The position numbers were made by a program, and so were the translations under genes. From Imhoffiella fuscus (GTDB lineage Bacteria; Pseudomonadota; Gammaproteobacteria; Chromatiales; Chromatiaceae), in contig NZ_JBHUHX010000039.1 in assembly GCF_042682685.1 (NCBI RefSeq), positions 60,315-124,314 of the forward strand: a stretch of 64,000 bases of DNA, read 5' to 3'. How positions within the stretch are numbered: the stretch's first letter is position 1; each line of letters opens with the position of its first letter. This document shows positions 9,757-17,849 of this stretch, in pieces. Below the pieces are notes generated by a model. The model searched no databases, had not been told where the DNA came from, and saw nothing but the letters and a program-made list of their open reading frames with translations.

Positions 9757-10670
9757 GTCGCCTACGGGAAGCCGTGGTGGAGGATTTCGGCCCGGAGGTG
9801 CGTCGCTGGCTGCCGCCGGATGTTGGGGCCCCGCCACCTCCGCCCCCCGAGCCTCCCGAGCCCGAGATCGAGCCGCCCACCGAGGAGGAGGTTGCCGCCA
9901 TCAAGGAGGAGGCGCGCCTCTCCGGTGCAGAGGCGGGTTTTCGCGAGGGGTATCAGGCGGGCTACAAAGAAGGGCGCGAAAAGGCCGACACCGAGGCGGC
10001 GGCTGAGTGTCAGGAGCGTGAGGCGCGCGAGCAGGAGCTGCGCGAGCAGACCGAGCAGCAGTTGCGCGAGACGGTCGCCGCCCTGGAAGGTATCGCTCAC
10101 GACCTGGCCGACCCGCTGGCCTCGCTCGGCGACGACCTGGAGCCCGAGCTTCTCACCTTGACGGTGACCTTGGCCGAGCGCGTGATCATGGACACGCTCG
10201 ATCGGCGGCCCGAGTTGTTGCAGGGTGTTCTGCGGCGTGCCTTGGATCAGTTGCCGTCACGCCAGCACAAGATCCGAGTCCATATCCATCCGGACGAACA
10301 GCAAATCCTCGAAACCTATGTCCAGACGCGGGACGAGGCCGTTTCCTGGATTCCGGATCCCGAGATGCGGCGCGGTGGTTGCATAGTGGAAAGTGGCCCG
10401 AGCCGTATCGACGCCCGCTTTGAAACGCGTTTGCGCCAGGCGGTTGAGGCCATCTGGGGTGAGTTGGCGCGACCGCTGGTGGCGGATGCTCCACCAGAGG
10501 CTGTCGACGCAGTGGCAACCGAAGAGGATGGGTCCCGGCTCGACGCGCATGAGTCGATGACGGATGCGTCCGACCCCGATGCACCGGAACCCGATACACC
10601 AGAGCCCGATGCGCCGGAATCCGAGTCCCTTTCCGAACCCAAGACGGACCCAGTTGATATCAGCCCATGA
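9753..10670 (+). CDS. fliH: Flagellar export ATPase regulator FliH
   Basis: 305 residues from GTG 9753, overlapping the fliG stop. FliH holds FliI at the export gate and restrains its ATPase. The N-terminal EDFGPEVRRWLPPD is followed by a Pro/Glu stretch. Next comes GYQAGYKEGREKA, the GxxxG-type helix typical of FliH, a charged coiled coil (about 85-135), and the FliH C-domain with LTVTLAERVIMDTLDRRPEL. It is longer than the roughly 235 residues of enteric FliH. The excess is the Pro-rich N-terminal segment and an acidic proline tail repeating PDAPEPDTPEPDAPE near residues 273-292, of unknown role. Stop overlaps fliI ATG. Confidence 0.93.
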   Translation: MSRLREAVVEDFGPEVRRWLPPDVGAPPPPPPEPPEPEIEPPTEEEVAAIKEEARLSGAEAGFREGYQAGYKEGREKADTEAAAECQEREAREQELREQTEQQLRETVAALEGIAHDLADPLASLGDDLEPELLTLTVTLAERVIMDTLDRRPELLQGVLRRALDQLPSRQHKIRVHIHPDEQQILETYVQTRDEAVSWIPDPEMRRGGCIVESGPSRIDARFETRLRQAVEAIWGELARPLVADAPPEAVDAVATEEDGSRLDAHESMTDASDPDAPEPDTPEPDAPESESLSEPKTDPVDISP

Positions 10671-12070
10671 CACAGACCATTCGCGACCTTCAGGATCGGG
10701 GTGCCGGACAATTGGCGCTCGGTTTGCGCGAGCGCCTGGCTCAGTCTCGTCAGCGTGTCGAGAAAGCGCCAGACCCTCAGCCGGAGGGCCATTTGTCGCG
10801 CATGGTGGGCATGACGCTGGAGGCTGAGGGGATCCGGCTACCGGTCGGGGGGCGTGCGGCCATTCATACCGTGAGCGGTCAGCGTCTCGGCGCGGAGGTT
10901 GTTGGCTTCAATGGCGAGCGGACCTTCCTGATGCCGGAGGGGCGGCTGGAAGGACTGATTCCCGGCGCTCGCATTGAGCCGCTGGAGCAGAGTCGTCGGA
11001 TTCCCGTCGGTCCCGAGTTGCTGGGTCGCGTGGTCGATGCGCTCGGCAAGCCCTTGGATGGCGGTGGTCCGATTCGGACGCAGGAGGAGGTTCCGATCGA
11101 GGGGCGACCGATCAACCCGCTGACCCGGTCGCCGGTCAAGACCCCGCTGGATGTCGGGATCCGGGCGCTCAACGGGCTGCTTTCGGTCGGTCGTGGTCAG
11201 CGTCTCGGGCTATTCGCCGGCAGTGGCGTTGGTAAGAGTGTGCTGTTGGGGATGATGACCAAGCATACCGAGGCCGATGTGATCGTCGTGGGTCTGATCG
11301 GCGAGCGTGGCCGTGAGGTCAATGAATTCATCACTGAAATTCTGGATGTCGAATCACGTAAACGGACAGTGGTGGTGGCGGTTCCCGCCGATCAGTCGCC
11401 ACTCCTGCGCCAGCATGGAGCATGGGTCTCGACGACGATTGCCGAGTATTTTCGCGATCGCGGACTCAATGTGCTGCTGCTGATGGATTCATTGACGCGT
11501 TTCGCCCAGGGGGCACGTGAGATCGCCATGGCGATCGGCGAACCTCCGGCCACCAAGGGCTATTCGGCCTCCGTATTCGCCCGTTTGCCGCAATTGGTCG
11601 AGCGCGCAGGCAATGGCGACGAGGGTGGCGGCTCGATCACGGCTTTCTATACGGTGCTCGCCGAGGGGGACGATCAGAACGACCCCATCGTCGATTCGGC
11701 GCGTGCCATCCTCGACGGGCACGTGGTGCTCTCGCGCGATATCGCCGCGACCGGACGCTATCCGGCGATCGATGTTGGCGCCTCGGTTTCGCGCGTTATG
11801 AGCGCTGTGGTGACCCCCGAACACCAGAAAGCGGCCTACCGGTTTCGCAATCTGCTCGCGACCTATATGAGCAACCGCGATCTGATCGCCGTCGGTGCCT
11901 ACCGCAAGGGATCCGATCCGCAATTGGACGAGGCGGTGGCCATGCACCCACGGCTGGAGGCCTATTTGGGGCAGGATCGAACTGATGCGGCCGGATTCGA
12001 TGCGTCTCGTCAGGCGTTGTTCGATCTGATCTCGGCGCCGAGCGGATTCAACCGAGGGCAGTCCGCATGA
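10667..12070 (+). CDS. fliI: Flagellum-specific export ATPase FliI
   Basis: 467 residues. Cytoplasmic ATPase of the flagellar type III export apparatus, related to F1 beta; it forms a hexamer with FliJ as stalk and is held by FliH. Walker A is GSGVGKS at residues 185-191. Further ATPase signatures are VGLIGERGREVNEF, LLLMDSLTRFAQGAREI and the DGHVVLSRDIAATGRYPAID segment near the C-terminus. Length is normal. It overlaps fliH by 4 bp and fliJ by 4 bp (ATGA junctions), indicating tight coupling. Confidence 0.97.
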   Translation: MTQTIRDLQDRGAGQLALGLRERLAQSRQRVEKAPDPQPEGHLSRMVGMTLEAEGIRLPVGGRAAIHTVSGQRLGAEVVGFNGERTFLMPEGRLEGLIPGARIEPLEQSRRIPVGPELLGRVVDALGKPLDGGGPIRTQEEVPIEGRPINPLTRSPVKTPLDVGIRALNGLLSVGRGQRLGLFAGSGVGKSVLLGMMTKHTEADVIVVGLIGERGREVNEFITEILDVESRKRTVVVAVPADQSPLLRQHGAWVSTTIAEYFRDRGLNVLLLMDSLTRFAQGAREIAMAIGEPPATKGYSASVFARLPQLVERAGNGDEGGGSITAFYTVLAEGDDQNDPIVDSARAILDGHVVLSRDIAATGRYPAIDVGASVSRVMSAVVTPEHQKAAYRFRNLLATYMSNRDLIAVGAYRKGSDPQLDEAVAMHPRLEAYLGQDRTDAAGFDASRQALFDLISAPSGFNRGQSA

Positions 12071-12504
12071 GCGTGAAACGTTTCCAGCGACTGCTCAAGA
12101 TCCGCGAGGCCCAAGAGAACGAGGCGGCTGTCGGTCTAGCGGGGCGTCTCGCCGAGCTGAATCGTGCCGAGTTGCAGCATAAGCAGTTGTCCGAGTACCA
12201 AAGTCACTATCTCAATGCCTTGGTTCCCAACGATGTAAACATGCTGAAGCAATTGGGCTTGATGCACCAGCAATTACGCGAGGCGCTACAGCAGCAGGAT
12301 CTGCGTGTCGCCGCCGCTCAGTCTCAGGTTGATCAGGCCAGAGAGATCTGGTTGGAGCGGCATCAGGCGAGCCTATCGCTGGATAAGCTGATCGAGCATC
12401 GTCGCCGGGCCGATGATGTTCGGGACAATCGCAATCAACAGCGCGAGCAGGACATGTGGGCGACTCGCAAGGCGTTTCAGCAGAATCCTGATAACGACAT
12501 GTAA
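12067..12504 (+). CDS. fliJ: Flagellar export chaperone/stalk protein FliJ
   Basis: 145 residues, almost all alpha-helical and predicted coiled coil, starting SVKRFQRLLKIREAQENEAA, the typical FliJ opening. FliJ inserts into the FliI ring like the gamma stalk of F1, helps energise FlhA, and recycles chaperones. Long helices carry QQQDLRVAAAQSQVDQARE and a basic C-terminus. Its position directly after fliI and before fliK supports the call, since FliJ sequences are poorly conserved. Confidence 0.92.
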   Translation: MSVKRFQRLLKIREAQENEAAVGLAGRLAELNRAELQHKQLSEYQSHYLNALVPNDVNMLKQLGLMHQQLREALQQQDLRVAAAQSQVDQAREIWLERHQASLSLDKLIEHRRRADDVRDNRNQQREQDMWATRKAFQQNPDNDM

Positions 12505-12523
12505 CTGAGCGAGGAGATTCGAG

Positions 12524-14107
12524 ATGATGCAATCGAGCGGCCTGCAAGCCAGCCTGTCCGGTTTACTCGCGCAGTTGTTCGGCGGTCTTTCGGGCGGTGG
12601 CGACTCCCTGGATGAGACGGGCGATTCAGCTTTTCTCGACGACCTCGGTGGGCAGTTGAAAGACCTGCTGATCGATCGAGGCGTGGATCCCGCTGAAATC
12701 GCCGCCATTAATGGCCAGGAACTGCTCGCACAGTTCGTGGCCTTGATCCAGGGGGCGCAACCGGTTCAGGAAGGGCCGGATTTTGCGGATGGACTGGCGT
12801 TGGGCGTTTCGGATGCATCGGATGGCTGGCCCGAAACTCCGACCGATTTGCTGGGGCGCCTCCTTGAGTCAGCGTCAGCTGGGACGGCGGTTGCCTCGGA
12901 TCTGTTGGAATCCGGTTCGGATGTGCATTCTTTCTTGGCTGAATTGACGAATGCTCCCGTCTCCCAAGCCTCAACGGACAGGCTGGCTCGCCTTCTGGAA
13001 TCGGCGTCCGTTGGCGTAGGGCGTGATCCTGCCGGGATGACATCCGACGCTGACGGCCGTTCGATGTTGGCCGCCTCGGCTGCGTCTGCGGATACGCGAA
13101 TGCTGGCGGATCGGGTTGGGCGTGCTCTGGAGTCGATGTCCGCTGAAGCAGATGTTGCCTCCGAGGTTGTGGAGTCTGACTCTAACGGTCGTTCTGCCTT
13201 GGCCGCAGTAGCCACGTCTCCAGCGTCCCAAGCCGCGATGGATCGGTTGGGGCACCTCTTGGAGTCCGTGTCGAGGGAGAATAAGGCCGAACCCGGCGCC
13301 TCTACTGTGAGCTCCGACGTTCGTTCGCTTCTGTCCGACCTGGCCAATTCAGCCGATGTCAGGCGTGCGGCCTCCTCTGTTTCACCGTTGGCGGATGCAG
13401 GTCTGGTCTCGGGCGAAGCTGGGGCTACTGTGCCGTCGCCGGCTGCCGGTAGTATGGCGGATCGATTGAATCTGTCCTTGGATCGCGGCCCAATTTCAGG
13501 CATTGAAGAGGGTGTCGATAGCGGAATGGATCTCGCCGATTCTCAAGCAGACTCTCTTCAAAAGGATGCCGATACGGTCGTTAACGAGGAGGGGGTGTCG
13601 ATGACGGCTGCGACGGCCACGACCTCGCGGTCGGCTGCGGGGGCCGGTTTGCAGCGGCCCGGTTCTTTGGACCTGTACAGGCTCCTACAGCCGGGCGGTG
13701 AGGCGCCTCTCGGCAAGCAGGTGAAATGGGTGTTGGGAGAGGGGCTTTCGAGGGCCGAGATGAAGTTACGGCCACCGAGTCTAGGGGGGCTGGATGTCAA
13801 GATCACCCAAGAGGGCGATAAGACGAGTGTCATTTTCGTCTCTCCGCATCCCATCGTGCGAGAGGTTCTCGAAGCGGCGATGCCGCGTTTGCGTGATGCG
13901 CTCGCTCAGGATGGAGTGTCGCTCGCAAATCTATCGGTCACCGATCAGGGGGCTCAGGGCGGCGACGCGTCTCCCGGTCGGGACGGGGCTCCATCGAACG
14001 AGGCGTCTCGGCAGGGCGATGCAGACGATGCGGAAACGATCGGCGAGCCTCTGTTGATCAATACGACGGTTTCGGCCTTGTCGAAACGTCTCGACTACTA
14101 CATCTGA
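12524..14107 (+). CDS. fliK: Flagellar hook-length control protein FliK
   Basis: 527 residues. FliK is a secreted molecular ruler that measures the hook and makes FlhB switch export from hook to filament proteins. The C-terminal Flg_hook domain (about 395-490) is clear: EGLSRAEMKLRPPSLGGLDV and IVREVLEAAMPRLRDALAQD. The N-terminal ruler region is low in complexity and contains four tandem 44-residue repeats (residues 109-284, annotated separately). The 20-bp gap after fliJ carries GAGGAG as ribosome binding site. A second, divergent FliK-type protein lies at 32892-34670. Confidence 0.94.
   Translation: MMQSSGLQASLSGLLAQLFGGLSGGGDSLDETGDSAFLDDLGGQLKDLLIDRGVDPAEIAAINGQELLAQFVALIQGAQPVQEGPDFADGLALGVSDASDGWPETPTDLLGRLLESASAGTAVASDLLESGSDVHSFLAELTNAPVSQASTDRLARLLESASVGVGRDPAGMTSDADGRSMLAASAASADTRMLADRVGRALESMSAEADVASEVVESDSNGRSALAAVATSPASQAAMDRLGHLLESVSRENKAEPGASTVSSDVRSLLSDLANSADVRRAASSVSPLADAGLVSGEAGATVPSPAAGSMADRLNLSLDRGPISGIEEGVDSGMDLADSQADSLQKDADTVVNEEGVSMTAATATTSRSAAGAGLQRPGSLDLYRLLQPGGEAPLGKQVKWVLGEGLSRAEMKLRPPSLGGLDVKITQEGDKTSVIFVSPHPIVREVLEAAMPRLRDALAQDGVSLANLSVTDQGAQGGDASPGRDGAPSNEASRQGDADDAETIGEPLLINTTVSALSKRLDYYI
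12848..13375 (+). repeat. Four tandem 132-bp (44-residue) repeats inside fliK
   Basis: Residues 109-152, 153-196, 197-240 and 241-284 of FliK align without gaps. Each begins with a variant of RLxRLLESAS, has S-D-x-RS-L-A around unit positions 23-31, and ends near a short Ala/Ser stretch plus Asp. The copies have diverged (for example LLGRLLESAS, RLARLLESAS, RVGRALESMS, RLGHLLESVS), so this is an old duplication rather than a recent slippage. Confidence 0.85.
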
Positions 14108-14151
14108 TCGGTAGTCGATTCCGCTTTGCCCGAGCGAGCGGCCTACCGATC
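14106..14151 (+). promoter_or_regulatory. Inverted repeat between fliK and fliL
   Basis: GATCGGTAG (14106-14114) and CTACCGATC (14143-14151) are perfect 9-bp inverted repeats separated by 28 bp. The left arm overlaps the fliK stop codon. No T-run follows, so this is not a classical terminator; it could fold in mRNA or serve as a protein site. Role unknown. Confidence 0.35.
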
Positions 14152-14191
14152 TCGATCAGACTATTCAGATAGGCACTCAGAGGTGTGAAGC

Positions 14192-14761
14192 ATGGCAGAA
14201 AAGAAGAAGAAAGAGGAGCCCGCCGCAGAAGGTAAGGGGGGCGGGGGTAAGCTCAAGCTCATTATTGTGATCGTATCGGTGCTGCTGATTCTCGGTGCCG
14301 GGGGCGGCGCTGCATACTATTTTCTCGTTTTCGACAAGGCGGCAGAGACGACGGAGGAGGGCGCGGAGGCGTCGAAGCCTGAGGAGGAGGCTCAGCCGAC
14401 TGAGCCGGATTCTCCTGAGGCGACCGCTCCGGCATCCCTGCAGGATCCTGTGATCTATTACGCCCTCGAGCCGATTACAGTGAATATCACGGCGCCGGGA
14501 TCGGTGCGTTTCCTTCGCGTCAATATCACCATTGCGACTCGGAACGAGAGGGTGGTTGCGGCTGTCGAAAAGCACCTTCCGATGATTCGAAACGACCTTT
14601 TGTCTCATTTGTCGAGCCAGGATTCGGCTGCGCTCAATACGGCCGAGGGTAAGGACAAGCTACGGGAGGAATTGCATTCCATGATCTCTGCGGCTTTGAC
14701 GCGATCCGCTGAACCGTCCGATATCGTCAACGTGCTCTTCACGGATTTTGTGATGCAGTAA
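14192..14761 (+). CDS. fliL: Flagellar basal body-associated protein FliL
   Basis: 189 residues. Lysine-rich cytoplasmic start (AEKKKKEEPAAEGKGGGG), one membrane helix at about 26-48 (IVIVSVLLILGAGGGAAYYF), an acidic linker, then the periplasmic FliL domain with ITVNITAPGSVRFLRVNITI. FliL surrounds the stator units and supports torque in many bacteria. It is the first gene of fliLMNOPQR, 84 bp after fliK; an inverted repeat lies in that gap. Length and domain order are ordinary. Confidence 0.95.
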   Translation: MAEKKKKEEPAAEGKGGGGKLKLIIVIVSVLLILGAGGGAAYYFLVFDKAAETTEEGAEASKPEEEAQPTEPDSPEATAPASLQDPVIYYALEPITVNITAPGSVRFLRVNITIATRNERVVAAVEKHLPMIRNDLLSHLSSQDSAALNTAEGKDKLREELHSMISAALTRSAEPSDIVNVLFTDFVMQ

Positions 14762-14770
14762 GGCGGAATT

Positions 14771-15751
14771 ATGTCACAGCAGACCGATATCCTCAGTCAA
14801 GACGAGATCGACGCGCTCTTGCATGGCGTCGATAGCGGTGATGTCGATACCGACGGAGAGGCATTCCCGGTCGACGGTCAGGCGCGATCCTACGATTTTG
14901 CGACTCAGGATCGTATCGTGCGCGGTCGCATGCCCACGCTCGATATGATCAATGAGCGCTTCGCCCGCTATTTGCGTGTCCATCTCTTCAATATGCTGCG
15001 CCGTGCTTCGGAGATCTCGGTCATTGGCACCAGGGTCACCAAGTTCTCTGAATATCTGCACTCGCTCTTCGTGCCGACGAGCCTGAATCTACTCCGAGTG
15101 AGCCCGCTGCATGGTACGGCTTTGATGGTTTTCGATCCCAAATTGGTCTTCAGTTTGGTCGATAATTTCTTTGGCGGCGATGGGCGTTTCTATTCGCGCA
15201 TCGAGGGCCGCGACTTTACGCCGATGGAATTGCGCGTGATCCGAAGTCTGCTTGATGCGGCGTTCGAGGACATGCAGAAGGCATGGGAGCCGGTGATGGA
15301 TCTGCGTTTTGAATTCATCAATTCCGAGGTCAATCCGCAATTTGCCAATATTGTGAGCCCGAGCGAGGTCGTTGTGATCAACGACTTTCATATAGAGCTC
15401 GAAGGCGGCGGAGGTAATCTGCATTTCACGCTTCCCTATTCGATGATCGAGCCGATTCGCGAGCAATTGGATACTGGGTTGCAGTCCGATCGTGCTGGTG
15501 TCGATAAGCGTTGGTTGAATGCCTTGCAGGAAGAGGTTCAATTGGCCGAAGTCCACATCAGTTCGGTGCTCGTTGAAAAGAATATGTCGGTTCAGCAACT
15601 TCTGGATGTGCGTCCGGGAGATATCCTGCCTATCGAGTTCCCTGAGTATGTTGTCCTCAATGTGGAGGATATACCGATGTTTCGCGGAAAATTTGGTGTT
15701 TCTAACGGAATCAATGCGATCAAAATCGACGAGGTGTTGGTTAAGAATTGA
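14771..15751 (+). CDS. fliM: Flagellar motor switch protein FliM
   Basis: 326 residues. FliM is the C-ring protein that receives phosphorylated CheY. The N-terminal CheY-binding peptide TDILSQDEIDALLHGV (residues 5-20) is intact. The CheC-like middle domain includes FARYLRVHLFNMLRRASE and FVDNFFGGDGRF-like text (SLVDNFFGGDGRFYSR). The C-terminal SpoA domain has VRPGDILPIEFPEYVVLNVE. It comes 9 bp after fliL. Similar EIDALL-type peptides also occur in CheA and at the CheZ C-terminus in this window. Confidence 0.97.
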   Translation: MSQQTDILSQDEIDALLHGVDSGDVDTDGEAFPVDGQARSYDFATQDRIVRGRMPTLDMINERFARYLRVHLFNMLRRASEISVIGTRVTKFSEYLHSLFVPTSLNLLRVSPLHGTALMVFDPKLVFSLVDNFFGGDGRFYSRIEGRDFTPMELRVIRSLLDAAFEDMQKAWEPVMDLRFEFINSEVNPQFANIVSPSEVVVINDFHIELEGGGGNLHFTLPYSMIEPIREQLDTGLQSDRAGVDKRWLNALQEEVQLAEVHISSVLVEKNMSVQQLLDVRPGDILPIEFPEYVVLNVEDIPMFRGKFGVSNGINAIKIDEVLVKN

Positions 15752-15773
15752 TGAATAGTGAGGAGTGGCTAGG

Positions 15774-15796
15774 CCCTAATGCTTGAACATTTAGGG
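15774..15796 (+). other. Small stem-loop between fliM and fliN
   Basis: CCCTAA (15774-15779) and TTAGGG (15791-15796) can pair, with two further pairs after a one-base bulge and a short loop. It sits in the 87-bp gap between fliM and fliN, unusually long for this operon. There is no following T-run. It may affect fliN translation or mRNA processing; this is inference. Confidence 0.3.
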
Positions 15797-15838
15797 TGTT
15801 AGTTAGGTGGCTACTAAACCGGCCAGTGGCGTTAATTT

Positions 15839-16354
15839 ATGAGTAGCGAGAGCGATATGGGCGCTGATCAGGATCCGAACGAGGCCATCGCCGACGATTG
15901 GGCGGCTGCCCTGCAGGAGCAGCAGGATAACTCCGACGATGATGGAAAGGCTTCCGGTCAGTCCGCAGCTGGCGCTAGGTCTGCCGAATCCTCTGCGCGT
16001 GACGGCTTCGCCTCGGCCTCCGCCGAGGCTTTGCAGGCTCGGCCAATGAGTCCGGAGGATTTCTCTGGTTGGCAGCCGGGCGATCCGCAGTCCGAAGTCA
16101 ATCTCAACATGATTCTCGATGTTCCGGTCACCATTGCCATGGAGATCGGACGGACCAAGATTTCCATTCGGAATCTGTTGCAATTGAACCAAGGCTCGGT
16201 CGTGGAGTTGGATCGGCTCGCTGGCGAGCCGCTCGATGTTCTCGTGAATGGGACCCTGATCGCGCATGGCGAGGTCGTCGTCGTCAACGAAAAATTCGGT
16301 ATTCGCCTCACCGATGTCATTAGCCCAAGCGAGCGGGTCAGGAAGTTGAGATGA
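15839..16354 (+). CDS. fliN: Flagellar motor switch protein FliN
   Basis: 171 residues. FliN forms the bottom of the C-ring with FliM and docks FliH. The SpoA domain fills the last ~85 residues: LNMILDVPVTIAMEIGRTKI, IRNLLQLNQGSVVELDRLAG and VVVNEKFGIRLTDVISPSER, all classic. The first ~80 residues are an acidic, Ala/Ser-rich extension (MGADQDPNEAIADDWAAALQ) that makes it longer than the ~137-residue E. coli protein. The DDWAAAL motif is common in FliN N-termini. The end overlaps fliO by 4 bp. Confidence 0.96.
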   Translation: MSSESDMGADQDPNEAIADDWAAALQEQQDNSDDDGKASGQSAAGARSAESSARDGFASASAEALQARPMSPEDFSGWQPGDPQSEVNLNMILDVPVTIAMEIGRTKISIRNLLQLNQGSVVELDRLAGEPLDVLVNGTLIAHGEVVVVNEKFGIRLTDVISPSERVRKLR

Positions 16355-16797
16355 GGCATTGGGTCCGTGCCGATTCGATTCCGTCCCGTATGGTTATGGG
16401 GTTCGAGACGATTCTCATGGCTTCGTCGGCACATGCGGATGCGCTAGAGGGCGGAGGGCATGCGGCAGCGGGATATCTGTCCCAGTTGATCGGTGGGCTG
16501 GCTCTGGTCATCGTCGCGATCCTGGTTTTCGCATGGTTCCTGCGGCGACTTTCGGGCGGTGCGACGCAGGGGCGTCAGGTGATTGATGTGTTGGCGGTTA
16601 AGCCGCTCGGAATGCGCGAGCGTCTGGTGCTGGTGCAGGTGGGCGGGGATCAGATCTTGCTTGCCATGACTCCAGCCGGGATCCGGCACCTCCATACTTT
16701 GACCCAGGCGGTCGATCCGGGTCTCTGCGCGGAGTCCGCGACCGTTGATTTCGCGGCTCTGTTGCGGCGTTTCGGTGGGAAGGGGTTGGGGGGATGA
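16351..16797 (+). CDS. fliO: Flagellar biosynthesis protein FliO
   Basis: 148 residues. An N-terminal signal-like stretch and one membrane helix at about 42-66 (YLSQLIGGLALVIVAILVFA) precede a short basic cytoplasmic domain with QVIDVLAVKPLGMRERLVLV and GGDQILLAMTPAGIRHLHTL, the FliO signature. FliO helps FliP form its hexamer and is not part of the final export gate. It overlaps fliN and fliP (ATGA junctions). Confidence 0.92.
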   Translation: MRHWVRADSIPSRMVMGFETILMASSAHADALEGGGHAAAGYLSQLIGGLALVIVAILVFAWFLRRLSGGATQGRQVIDVLAVKPLGMRERLVLVQVGGDQILLAMTPAGIRHLHTLTQAVDPGLCAESATVDFAALLRRFGGKGLGG

Positions 16798-17543
16798 GGT
16801 TTCCCTGGCGGATGATTGCGGTCTTGCTCCTTGGCTTCCTTCCGGGAGTCGTTTGGGCGCAGATCGGGGGGCTTAATGCGGTGACCGTGACCACGGCCCC
16901 GGATGGCGGGCAGGTCTATTCGGTGACCCTGCAGATCCTCATCATCATGACGTTGCTGACGCTCCTGCCGTCGGCGCTGATCATGATGACCTCCTTCACC
17001 CGCATCATCATCGTGTTGTCGCTCTTGAGGCAGGGGCTGGGGACGGCCCAGGCGCCTTCCAGTCAGATTCTGCTCGGTTTGGCCTTGTTTCTGACCCTGT
17101 TCGTGATGGCGCCGGTTTTTCAGGAGATCTACGACACCGCGATCGTGCCCTATATGGACGAAAAGCTCGGCACGGAAGAGGCGTTGGTCAAGGCGGTCAA
17201 GCCGCTTCGGACCTTCATGCTGGAGCAGACGCGTGAGACGGATTTGCAGATGTTCGCGGAGATTAAGGGAATCGACGGTTTTGAGTCGCCTGATGACATT
17301 CCTCTTACCCTGTTGGTTCCGTCCTTCGTCATCAGCGAACTGAAGACCGCCTTCCAGATGGGATTCCTCATCCTCATTCCCTTTCTCATCATCGATATGG
17401 TGGTCGCCAGTGTTCTGATGTCGATGGGTATGATGATGCTGTCTCCCATGATCATCTCGCTGCCGTTCAAGATCATGCTCTTCGTGCTCGTCGACGGCTG
17501 GTCGCTTCTGATGGGTACCCTGGCCCAGAGCTTTTACTCCTGA
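16794..17543 (+). CDS. fliP: Flagellar export gate protein FliP
   Basis: 249 residues. It starts with a cleavable signal peptide (about 1-23, ending GVVWAQ) as in E. coli FliP, followed by four hydrophobic segments. Motifs: LLTLLPSALIMMTSFTRIII, RQGLGTAQAPSSQILLGLAL, LVPSFVISELKTAFQMGFLI and SMGMMMLSPMIISLPFKIML. Five FliP copies with FliQ and FliR make the export channel in the MS ring. It overlaps fliO by 4 bp and is followed 11 bp later by fliQ. Confidence 0.97.
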   Translation: MRFPWRMIAVLLLGFLPGVVWAQIGGLNAVTVTTAPDGGQVYSVTLQILIIMTLLTLLPSALIMMTSFTRIIIVLSLLRQGLGTAQAPSSQILLGLALFLTLFVMAPVFQEIYDTAIVPYMDEKLGTEEALVKAVKPLRTFMLEQTRETDLQMFAEIKGIDGFESPDDIPLTLLVPSFVISELKTAFQMGFLILIPFLIIDMVVASVLMSMGMMMLSPMIISLPFKIMLFVLVDGWSLLMGTLAQSFYS

Positions 17544-17554
17544 GGAGGTGTCCG

Positions 17555-17824
17555 ATGACTCCCGAAATGGTGATCGACGTTGGAAAGGAGGCGGGTGAGA
17601 TCGTCGTCCTGATGGCGGCTCCGCCCTTGCTTGCGGGTCTTGTGGTTGGCCTCATCGTGAGCCTGTTTCAGACCGCGACCCAGATCCAGGAAATGACGCT
17701 CACCTTCATCCCTAAACTGCTCGCTGTGGGGGCGGCATTGGTGCTGGGTGGTCACTGGATGCTGTCGCTCATCAGCGATTACATCATCCGGCTTTATCAC
17801 AACATCCCCAATATGATCGGCTGA
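17555..17824 (+). CDS. fliQ: Flagellar export gate protein FliQ
   Basis: 89 residues, the usual FliQ size, with two membrane helices: about 15-38 (GEIVVLMAAPPLLAGLVVGL) and 50-75. The family motif IVSLFQTATQIQEMTLTFIP links them. A GAGGAGG ribosome binding site lies 7 bp before the ATG. FliQ packs outside the FliP/FliR core of the export channel. Order fliP-fliQ-fliR is conserved. Confidence 0.97.
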   Translation: MTPEMVIDVGKEAGEIVVLMAAPPLLAGLVVGLIVSLFQTATQIQEMTLTFIPKLLAVGAALVLGGHWMLSLISDYIIRLYHNIPNMIG

Positions 17825-17849
17825 CGGGCGGCGTTACCCTCTCACTCGG

